The translations under genes were made by a program, and so were the position numbers. A stretch of 64,000 nucleotides of DNA, taken from NCBI GenBank assembly GCA_040357565.1, contig JBDODJ010000001.1; one strand, given 5' to 3'. Origin of the DNA: Cercozoa sp. M6MM. Lineage: Eukaryota; Endomyxa: Ascetosporea. Below, piece by piece: positions 50,816 through 60,184 of this stretch. A model generated the notes under the pieces. That model was not told where the DNA came from. It saw nothing but the letters and a program-made list of their open reading frames with translations, and did no database searches. Numbering within the stretch: the first letter of the stretch is position 1; the number at the start of each line of letters is the position of its first letter.

Positions 50816-52365
50816 ATGTTTGTTCCACACAGTCACGAACGCGAGGAGCTGAACAATCCAGACAGTCCCCGAAGCGAGCACCTTGGCCTACAACAGGAAA
50901 ACGTTGCTCCTGTGATTGGATCTGATGGTGCACCCTACTTTAGTGTTCTCTTACTGCATACTTGGATTTATGCAGAAGGGGATGTTGAAAGCGAACAGTT
51001 GGAGCAAGCGCCGGCAGCGTCTCAAGAGCGCGAAGTTACCTTGTGGGAAAAGGCACGCGCTGAGTTTATCGGCACCTACATCTTCGTGTTGATCATCGTT
51101 GGCGTTGGGTACGCCTCGTTGTTGAGCGGAGGAATATCGCCGCTCGACGGGGCCATCGTGATTGGCCTGACGCTGGCTCTTGTGATCTACCTTATCGGGC
51201 CTATTAGTGGCGGCCACGTGAATCCTGCAGTGACTTTCGCGTTCTTTGTGTACATAACTCAAATCCATCGTGCATATTCACTTGAGAGTTTATGCGGGAC
51301 GATGTGCGAAGGATGCGTCCCGAATTCCGCAAGCGTCAGTTCTTGTTCTACATCACAGCGCAGGTGTTGGGCGCCTTCTTTGCCGCCTGGACTGTGCATT
51401 CCTTGTGGTTCCGCGTTCTGGACGACTTCGAGGTCGGTCGTTGCCTATGCTGGACGACTTTGAGAAAAACTAAATTTGTTGTTGTTGTAGGACAACAACG
51501 GCTACGAGCGGAGCAAGGACGGTGGTGAGAACAGCGTGGGGGTCTTGTTGCCGCAGACACCGGCGAACTTGGCGCTGCTGAGCAAGAACATTCCCGTGAT
51601 TGAGGGCTTCTTCGTCGAGCTGCTCGGCACTGCAATCTTCTTGTTGGTTATTGTGTCGGTGACGAACTCGCGCAACCCGGTGGCAGGCGCTTCCCTCGCG
51701 CCGCTTTGGATTGGCCTTACAATCACAGTGCAGGCACTGTGCTTTGGAGCACTCAGTGGCTTCTCGATCAACCCTGCGCGTGACTTTGGTGCACGTCTCG
51801 TTGCGCTTATCGTGGGCTTTGAGGAGCACGCCTTCCCGGGTCGCCGAGACGACATGTGGGTCTACTGGGTCGGTCCCCTCGTTGGCGGTGTCATTGGTGT
51901 CGCTATCTACGACTACTTCCTCGCTTCTGCCATCGACAAACTGTACTATAGCTTGCTTTCTTAGGCAAAATTAATAGATAATGGCATGTCGTGTGTGCAC
52001 ATAGCCCGGCACCGCCCGGCGAGGAAGAAGTCGAAGGCGGCACGAAACGCGAGCGTCGCAAGACAGTAAAACTACCGCGCATCTCAACAATCGTCCCCTG
52101 GCTTTCACTAATTTGTGCTGTAGCTCTTCGCAATCTACGGCAACGCGGAGAGTCAACAAAAGAGCCACCGCGAGCGACTGATGGGTACTGTAGTTTTAGA
52201 ACTATCGCTGTCTATGGATGTACATGACGGTGCGTGCTTGAAGGAATGATGGGAGGTGCACGCGACGCGGTCACAGGGCGAGTGCACAATATGATGGGAC
52301 GATTCGGCCTTGGACGCGGCGGAGGCAACCAACCGGCCACCAGCGAGGCCGCTGAACGTGTGTAG
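50816..52365 (+). CDS. aquaglyceroporin (MIP family) with spliced cytosolic tail
   Basis: The start MFVPHSHEREELNNPDSPRS leads through a short intron to KGDVESEQLEQAPAASQERE and EKARAEFIGTYIFVLIIVGV, the first span. The two pore half-helices are GPISGGHVNPAVTFAFF and GALSGFSINPARDFGARLVA, both with intact NPA. The Asp after NPAR is the aquaglyceroporin-type residue. Further spans include FYITAQVLGAFFAAWTVHSL, EGFFVELLGTAIFLLVIVSV, LAPLWIGLTITVQALCFG and YWVGPLVGGVIGVAIYDYFL. After ..SAIDK an intron (51943-52004) joins CT to C, giving LPAPPGEEEVEGGTKRERRK. Introns 52066-52123 and 52185-52243 then lead to a tail ending NQPATSEAAERV (TAG at 52363-52365). Retaining the first of these introns gives a short end (LYYSLLS, stop at 51962-51964). 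It would conduct glycerol and water. Confidence 0.85.
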
Positions 52366-52976
52366 CGACTCGGGGAAGAACTGACAATCGTTACACGAAT
52401 TGAAGTGATTCAAGTCGGCGATGCTGTGACCGAAATGATAGTGCGTCCGACGCGAGAAAATGACTTATCAGTATTACTACGTATACAGTACGCGTGCTAG
52501 CATTAACTTGAGACAACGGAACCTCACGGCCGGGGGCGGTACTCCGCTCGACTGGGAACGACCGTCGACACGCGTCGGGCTCCCGACATCGTAAGCGCGA
52601 GCATTCATCATATAGACGAATGTGAGAGTCATGGGAAACGAGAAATTGATCCCGGGTGACATTCAGTGTTTTCAGCGGTAACCCACTGGGTGCGCAAAAC
52701 CGGCTCTAGATAATTGGTACCAATGAACACCAAAATCTAGTCCTAGAACAACCTACTGTTATTGAGTCTGAGACGAAGCCAACGCAACTAAGTAGTTCCA
52801 CTGCGCCAGTCCGGGGTGCAAAGCTGCCTACACTAAGTTGGCTTACATGAGTGCTACAGCTAGCCCCAGCCAGAGCACAGCAGTCAATTACGTACTACAA
52901 ACTGACGCAAACCTGACGTGATCACTTCCAGCCATACTCACATCGCATGCATGCGATCAGCGTGCCATGCGCAGGC
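52366..52976. other. intergenic region before assembly gap
   Basis: These 611 bp carry a diverged third copy of the dispersed repeat (52789-52845) and no recognised gene. I looked here for the missing last exon of the D-2-hydroxyglutarate dehydrogenase and did not find it. Confidence 0.35.
52789..52845. repeat. dispersed repeat copy 3 (diverged)
   Basis: ACTAAGTAGTTCCACTGCGC then CAGTCCGGGGTGCAAAG matches the core of copy 1 (CTATGTAGTTCCCCTGCACC then AGTCTGGGGTGG) in the same orientation, with several differences. Confidence 0.4.
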
Positions 52977-53076
52977 NNNNNNNNNNNNNNNNNNNNNNNN
53001 NNNNNNNNNNNNNNNNNNNNNNNNNNNNNNNNNNNNNNNNNNNNNNNNNNNNNNNNNNNNNNNNNNNNNNNNNNNN
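52977..53076. other. 100-N assembly gap
   Basis: Exactly 100 N follow, a conventional placeholder for unknown length. It abuts a TG microsatellite, which probably broke the assembly. Confidence 0.98.

Positions 53077-53123
<47 letters not shown>
53077..53123. repeat. (TG)n microsatellite at the gap edge
   Basis: The TG run continues directly out of the N gap. It lies in the last visible intron of the D-2-hydroxyglutarate dehydrogenase gene. Confidence 0.9.
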
Positions 53124-53124
<1 letters not shown>

Positions 53125-55499
53125 AGTAGACACAAGTACCAACGACAGCCTTGTGGTGTTCAAAGTCTCCAGGCGAGTGCACATTCAGGTGCAAGTTACC
53201 GTCGCCCAAATGACCGTAGCCACAGGCATGCAGGTTTTCTGCGTAAACAGACAATACAAGAGTAGACAGTTATAGGGATATAGGGTGCTGAATACCCTTG
53301 TTGGGTAAGTCGGACTCATCGATGCGGCATTGGGTCATTTGCACAAAGTGTTCGAACTCGCTCACCGGGATACTGATGTCGTACCTGCCACAGTAGACGA
53401 ACAAGCTTGTCCAGACACATACACAACATGTATACTCGCGAGGTACTTGTAGGTCGCGCCAGACTTGACGAGTGCCTCGGCGCACGACTCGCGCAGCAGC
53501 CAGATTTCGCGCACCTGCCGCTCGTCCATCGCCACCACGCCTGACCGGGGAGGGGGTAAAGGGACAAGGGGTAGGGGTAAAGAACACAGGTACCGTCATT
53601 GACACCGTCGATTTCGCCAAGCGCGGTTTCGAGAAACGCCTCGAACTTTGCGCTGTCGTGCTCTTCGTTGCTGCCTGCAGAAAGGGGTAAAGGAAGGCAA
53701 AGAGGGGTAAAGGTAAAGGCTAGATTGGGGGTAGGAAGACAAGGAAACCTTGCGATTCAATGACAACAAAAAACGCGTGCTCTTCCTCAAACGGATTCCT
53801 GGCGCCTTGGATGTGTTCCTGGGTAACGGGGGGGGGGGGCGGGGAAAGGGGTCAAAAGGAAGATAGAAAAGGATTAACAAAAGAGAACAAGAGTAAAGGG
53901 TAAAGGCTAAAGGGGTAGAGAGGGGATATAAGGGGTAAACGGGGGTGGAGGAGGGGTAAACTACAGCCACAGTGTTGAAAGAGGCGGCATCGCCGAATTC
54001 AATCGCAGAAACAATCTCGCCGAGACACTCGCGCGCCTTCATGGCTACTCAAAAACAACAACGTTTGGCTACAATTAAGGGAGAGAAACAACACATAGCT
54101 ACAATTAAAGGGGTGATACACAAGGCCAGAACCGAGTCGAAGTTGTCGCACGCGAACAAGGCCAGCTGCGTCGACTTAGGTCGCGGTACCGCCAGCATGG
54201 CCACCTGGTACATTCGTCCTCATCAGTACAAATCGACCGAGCCAGTGCAAATGGACGCAGACAGTCCAGATGGACCGTACGCCAGTCCATATGGACACTG
54301 TACCTTGGTAACAACGCCAAGAGTGCCTTCAGCGCCGATGAAGAGCTGCTTCAGATCGTAGCCAGTGTTGTCCTTGCGCAACGCCGTACTGCGTAGCATG
54401 GTACAAATAAACTCAGATACCGGACCAGTACATAAAAGTTAAGGGAGTACCATAGGTCGAGAATGCGACCGTCCGGAAGAACCGCCTCGAGTCCCAGAAC
54501 GCTGCCGTGCAGTGAGCCGTACCTGCAGGGGAGGGGATAAAAAGGGGTTAACGGGAGAATAAGGGAGATAAATGGCGACAAAGAGGTATGGGTGGGGGGG
54601 GGAGGCACCTGCAGAGTCGGATACCACCTGCGTTGGTGCTAACGTTGCCACCAATCTGACAACTGAATAGGGGATACAAATGAAGTAAATACCTAAAAAG
54701 GCAAAGTGGGTAATGGGATAAAAGAGGGGTCACAAACGCACCTGCCCTTGGCACCCAGGTCCAGGGGCACGGCGAGTCCGTGCTGCGCCAGGTGCGTGTC
54801 CAGTTCCTCCAGCACGACGCCGCTTTGCGCCACCACAATTCCGCCTTGCGTGTCCACTTGCTCGATGTCTCGCATTCTAGACCTGGGGGAGGGGTAAAAT
54901 GGGGTAGAGGGCAAAACCTCAGAAGCACAGCGTACGTAGACAGGACGATTTCGTCATGCACGGGCACACTGCAGACAGAAAATCAAACATCCGCGCGGAC
55001 ACGCAGAGTCATATGAGAAATCACACCTGCCGCCGACCAGGCCAGTATTACCGCCTTGCGGAACCACTGCCAAATGACGCTCGTTGCAGTGTTTCAGAAC
55101 CTAAAGATTCGTGCCATTATTTGCCCCCCCCCCCTCCCGGAGAAAACAAGTTACCTGCGATACTTCCTCGGTTGTCCGCGGTCGCAGTACGACCTGCGAA
55201 CGACCCGTCCAGGTGCGTAGCCAGTCCTCATTGTACGGCTTCGATCAATCAATCCGGGGCATACTGCAATGCTGTGTCTAATGGTCATTGATACAGGGGG
55301 TACCTCCAACTCGCCTGCGTCTGTCAGAACGTTCTCCTCGTCTAGAATTGACTTGAAAAACGTGACATCCTCCTCGTTCAGACTCGCAAAACTCTCATCA
55401 CTGTCAACCACAAAATGTTTCGCAGAACAAGGTCTCAAAAACAACACATCGACCATACCGATTTGGAACTGCGTGAGCGGAGAAGAAACGAGGCTGCAT
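53077..55499 (-). CDS. D2HGDH: D-2-hydroxyglutarate dehydrogenase, FAD-linked, 3' end missing in gap
   Basis: This mitochondrial FAD enzyme oxidises D-2-hydroxyglutarate to 2-oxoglutarate. The start at 55499 encodes [14 protein letters not shown], a presequence-like start, joined to [20 protein letters not shown]. Motifs in order: [39 protein letters not shown] (FAD site), [142 protein letters not shown] and [19 protein letters not shown]. This tracks D2HGDH closely and fits better than D-lactate dehydrogenase. The last visible exon ends ..FEHHKAVV near 53140; the final exon (expected EHG-containing end) is not in the window. At least six introns are TTTACCCC-rich in the sense orientation. 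Confidence 0.85.
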
Positions 55500-55765
55500 G
55501 GTCACAGTCTAATATTGCTATTTGGCACAATCCAACTGCTGCTGTGCCAAGCAGATTCACAGCTGATGCCACTAAACTCCAACAATGTCAAGATACTGTA
55601 AAACGGAGAATTTGATCTGGCTATCTACATGTAGCCGCACTGATATGCCTGCGGAACAGTGTGTGCGCTGAGGTGCCTGTGTGATTGCGCTATTATTTTC
55701 GGTAGTTTGTGCTACTTTGGATGCCGATGATTGAATCATATCGTCATTGCTTTTTGTGTTGGCAG

Positions 55766-56825
55766 ATGGGCCGGAAAGTCGGCCGCGCCAAGTACAAGGC
55801 GTTCGATCCGCACTCGACGAACCACGAACTGCGTCGAGTATATTTCAGCGATGCTGGGCCGGCCAAGAAGGGACAATACCGTCGAGGACAGATGGACAAA
55901 CTGGATCCCAATGCTTCTGGTGCATCGCCATCTCAGTCTGGGTTTCTCTCTTGTAAGTTGTTGTCGCAGGAACATCGGGCAAAACAAAATCTGGTAACGC
56001 GAGAAAGGGCGCTCGCAACCTGAAGCCCGAAGACAAGGTCGAACTGAGATTGCCTCGTGGCATGAGACGCATAGTACATTTTTCTCTGCTCGGAAACTGT
56101 ATCACATCATTGCCCTGCCTGCACACCATCCATTGTTCGACTTGCCTGCAGGTCGAATCGCAGCGCAGACATAAATTAAAGGCTCAAAGAAGGCACGAGA
56201 ACCAACAGAACCGACGGCGCAATGAGAACGGCAAGACGAAAGCCAGCAAAAAGAGCGAGAAAAAGCAAGATGAAATTGTACCGTTTTCTTGCTTCCGTGG
56301 ATTAGTTTGTCTTCTGTTTGACCAACACTCGTGTGTCATCGCAGTCGGACCGTTTGCCGGGCGAGTCGTGGGACGAGTTTCAGCGTCGTTTGCAGAAGGA
56401 GACGCGTGCTGTGCTCATCAAACACACGCGAGAAGCGCGTGCACTCACAGTGCGTGCCAAGAGGCAAAAACTCAAGGAGAAGCAGCTCAAAAAGCAGCAG
56501 CTCAAGTTGGATGAACAGCAGCGCGATGCGGCCGACGAGGTGCACTCGCTAGCTTTCTGCCATTCTTTTTGGTTTGTTCCATTTATATCCGCCACATGCA
56601 GATCGAAGTCGAGCGACCAGAGTTTGGCGACAGTGCGAAAGCTGCCCTCGATGCGCAGGAACTCGTCAAGCAGATCGGTATTGACGTTTTGTGTTTCGAT
56701 TATAATGTTGATTGGGACATCCAGAAAGATGATTGATGTTACCTTGTGTCGTAGACGTGTTCCAAGGCATTGCCAAGAAGCGTGCGAATACGCAGCGCTA
56801 CAGCGACATTGCTGAGATGCTCTAG
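55766..56825 (+). CDS. CCDC137-like basic coiled-coil protein
   Basis: The start MGRKVGRAKYKAFDPHSTNH follows a likely 5'-UTR acceptor (GGCAG). The protein is highly basic: QYRRGQMDKLDPNASGASPS, NARKGARNLKPEDKVELRLP, RRHKLKAQRRHENQQNRRRN and KTKASKKSEKKQDE. The central part, LPGESWDEFQRRLQKETRAV, TREARALTVRAKRQKLKEKQ, DEQQRDAADE then VERPEFGDSAKAAL, resembles the CCDC137 family (..KGESxxxYxxRMxxExxxVL, then basic coiled coil and KFGEVVxxPPEL). The end is ANTQRYSDIAEML with TAG at 56823-56825. CCDC137 is a nucleolar protein in animals. Family assignment rests on one segment and on composition, so confidence is moderate. Confidence 0.55.
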
Positions 56826-57073
56826 ACGCGGCCAGGAGTTGTTTTTCAGCGTAGTTCCGTCGTTTCCGCTCTGTACCAAGTATTAATTCGGTTTTACAGT
56901 CGTCAGTCTGCGCAGTACTACTGTGCGTACGGTAGCGTAGTCAAGCCCAAGCTCGTCGGTCAGCAGAGTCAGTTTAGACCGACCGGAATCGACGCAATTG
57001 CATCGCATGTACCGTACAAAATTAGACAGAAGACACTACGCTAAACCTGAAAGCTACAAGTGACGCGCGTGCA

Positions 57074-58721
57074 TCAGCTCGCTACGGAAGCAAACTGTTG
57101 CACATCGATATCGTTGGCACCAAGACAGAAGGCGACGCGGAGGTAGGAGGCGGACTGAAGTTCCACGTCGCCGCGCAGGTAGACCCCATCGCCACGATGC
57201 AGTTGGAGGCGCCGCTCGTCGTCGTTGGGACCGGTCCGAGTCGCGATGCAACCCTCGCCGTCGAGCACGAGGGCCACCGTGTCGCCTCGCATGTGCGGCA
57301 GCTCGCAGCAATCGCTGGTCCGCGTGTGACTGGTCTCGGCATGCCGCAGCTCGCACAGCAGCACGGCGAATTCGTCGACATCCGACACAGGCGGCACGTA
57401 CAGCGACAGTGAGAGCGAGGTATCTCCCACCTGTTGCTGCATGTGCACAGGCGACACTGACAGCGGAGCTCCTGTCCGGTAGGTCAACAGACGCAGGAGT
57501 GTGTCAACGTCGCGGTACTTGGGTGTCAATCCGGCGCGCACGACGTTGTCGGAACTGCAACAAACGTAGGTGCATCAGAGCACGTATGGGTAGGGTAACA
57601 GCGCATACCAAGCCATGCTTTCAATAATGTCGCCCTGCACAGATACATTGGAATACGCTCGTACAATAAACACACAGGAAAAGAAAGGATACACTCAAGT
57701 AGGCATGCGGCTCACCCGCAGCCAAAAACAATGCCTCGCCTGGTCGTAGCTGCACGAAGTTGAGCAGCAGCGAGGTGATGACGCCGACGTCGACGCCGTG
57801 CTGCGCGTGCAGTCGCTTCAACAGCTCTGCGCGCGTCCTGTCCTCGTTGCTCGCAGTGCCGTCAGTGTCATTCGCCAGTACCGCATCGCATGTGGCCAGC
57901 AGCTGCTTCAGAACGGCCGTGTAGCTCTCCTGCGAACTGGTGAGTACTCTCCTGACAACCTCGCGCAACGTTCTGTTCCATTCGGAGCCTTGACATTCGA
58001 GAAACCTTCTGACGCACTCTTCGCCCACCAGTGCCACGAGTGACTGTACGCCGACAACCATCATATCTCACATCACGCACAAGAGCCTAACAAGACAGAG
58101 GTACCGCAGTGAAACAAGAGTTGCTAAACAGAGCTTTGAGTTCCGTCATCGATCGAAAGCCACACAGGGCCTGCCTCGCAGAAACACAACACATATAAGT
58201 CACATCTGACAACAAGCACAAGTAGTTGAGGGCATCTCACCTCAAAGTCCGTCAGTGCCAGTGCCATCTCAGGCTTGTGATTCGCGTCTTTGTAGATCTG
58301 TGGCCGCTGTGCGTGCAGTTCTCGTGCATCATTCGCACTGCAAGAGTTAAGGAACTCTCTCAAACAGTCAAGAGCTGTGATGAGGCAGTGTGTACCTTGG
58401 GTGAACCTGAATTGAGAGTGCGCGGTCGATGCTCAGCACCTTGAACAAGAAGCCGAGATCTCGACCGAGTCTTTTCCGAAGCAACTCTGCTCTTCCACTG
58501 CCGCTTTCGTTGTCGACAGACGTCCTGCGTTCGCTTTGCCTTGACTGCACGCGCGCTGGCCCGTTGGGATGCGTGCCCAGCCACAGTTCCGCACACGGCT
58601 GCGACGGCGACTCGCTGGCCAGTCGCGGTGAAGCTAGCCGGGCCACCAATGAACGCTCAGCCGGCACGCCCCAGGCGTAGTGCTGTACGGCGCCTTGTAA
58701 CCGCAGGAGCTCGGGAGTCAT
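57074..58721 (-). CDS. mannose-6-phosphate isomerase, type I
   Basis: This zinc enzyme interconverts fructose-6-phosphate and mannose-6-phosphate, feeding GDP-mannose for N-glycans and GPI anchors. The start at 58721 encodes [20 protein letters not shown]. Motifs in order: [54 protein letters not shown] (zinc ligand region), a helical region from [20 protein letters not shown] to [12 protein letters not shown], and [20 protein letters not shown] (zinc His). The last exons read [28 protein letters not shown] and [22 protein letters not shown] at 57076-57074. These are the type I PMI signatures and the catalytic region appears intact. Introns are short. The upstream in-frame start at 58748 is not ATG, so 58721 is preferred. 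Confidence 0.9.
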
Positions 58722-59056
58722 GCGCTGCCTGGCCACTGCGAGAATCAATCACACGTGGCCTTTTTTGTTCTCGCAAGGCCACGTGTACACTAAAGTGCGC
58801 CACACCGACTGGCAGACACAGTGGCACCGCAAACACCCCTCTGACACCCCTTAGCTCGACAACTTGGCACCAGCCCCAGCAGACCCTGCCTGGCGGGATT
58901 TACTTTTATGAGCTTTAAACGTGTGCAAGAAAGTGCACTAAGCACGTTTGTTGCCCAGAGTGAATATAAGCCCGAACTAAGCAACTCCGAGCGATAGGCT
59001 TTGGGATCCTGACCAAATACGGGGTTTGGTGTGCAATCATCTAGGGATTTGTCGCC
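58722..59056. promoter_or_regulatory. divergent intergenic region
   Basis: These 335 bp lie between the isomerase start (minus) and the three-span protein start (plus). CACGTGGCC-type sequence occurs at 58751-58760 and 58779-58788 as an inverted pair (ACGTGGCC...GGCCACGT), flanking a T-rich loop. This could be a stem or a bidirectional regulatory site. Confidence 0.35.
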
Positions 59057-60100
59057 ATGCTGAGGCATGTGTCGCGGCTGCATATTGTGTGTTATGAGGT
59101 TCCTCTCAGTGTTTCGTTATGGTCCGTCAAGTTTGAACGACCGAAAGTCAGGAGCCACGCACTGATTGCGGATATCGAGACCTACCCAGAAGAGTTTGAC
59201 GACCTAGTGTCCATCGAAGACTTTTTGAATCTAAGCGAGCGGTGCTCGGATCTTTTCGCTAAACGCATAGGATGGCGACGCACACTTCTTGTGATTGCAC
59301 CATGTACAATGAGTCTATTGTCCATGTAGATGAGTTTTGTGGACTGAGTATCAGTATTGTGAATTCGGATTGTCGCATGCGCAGTGCTAATAACGATATG
59401 CATGGCCATGATTGCTGGTGGGTTTGCTGCCATCTTCCTTGCCCGTCCGACAGAGCGAAAGCTTGCATTGGTTGGAGCACTTCTCGCCATAGGTGCAACA
59501 AAGCAGTTTTTTTGAAGCTACACCCGCAAATAAACTGTCTGGGCTCCCTACGTTTAAATAATGTACTGTGCGTAGGTGGCTGCTTTTTCTTGGTGAGCTC
59601 AGTCGTACTGGCGCAAAGCATCCATAGATACCTGGCTCGTTGCTGTTCGCGTGTTGCAGAAGAAGCAACAGCTGCTGTGGCAGGCTTGAACGAGCAGCTA
59701 CTCCGGCGGCAGGCCGGCCTCCGCATTGCGATAGACAGGCGGTGCATGCACCGAACCAGGCGAAACCTGAGCCTGGATCTGCTCAAAGTCGCACGACAAG
59801 ACCCTGAGGCCTTTCGCGTGTCCCTGTGTACTCCTCATGCGCTAGTATGTCCCCGGTTGGCGCAGTTTGGTCTTGGATCTGATGCTGTGATGAGCAGCAA
59901 TGAGGCATCTCGAGCAGTACTGGAAGTACCTGGTGGACGAAGACCATGACGACGAAGACTCCAGATCTGCCAGTTTGTCCAGTATAGACAGTCACGTCGG
60001 CCTCCGTCGCAAAGTCTGCAGCGCCCTGTGTCAGTGTAACCCCTTAAGCGCGGATCTACGATGGACCCTGCAACTCTATCGTGTTCAACGTTTTGACTAA
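59057..60100 (+). CDS. unknown three-span membrane protein
   Basis: The start MLRHVSRLHIVCYEVPLSVS opens a soluble N-terminal part (IADIETYPEEFDDLVSIEDF, then LNLSERCSDLFAKRIG). Splicing at AP|L joins TLLVIAPLLITICMAMIAGG to FAAIFLARPTERKLALVGAL, and a second splice gives LLAIGGCFFLVSSVVLAQSI. This yields three hydrophobic spans. A helical, basic C-terminal region follows (VAEEATAAVAGLNEQLLRRQ, RNLSLDLLKVARQDPEAFRV), then YWKYLVDEDHDDEDSRSASL and the end TLQLYRVQRFD. The intron joins keep frame and phase, which supports the model. I recognise no family. The stop lies only 84 bp from the 3' end of kinase-like gene 2 on the other strand. Confidence 0.5.
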
Positions 60101-60184
60101 AAAACGACTGGCTCAGCAGCAAAATGTACAGCGTAGCGGTTAGCATAGCGTGGTCGCAAACTCTGTCCATCAAGCGTAGACTAT

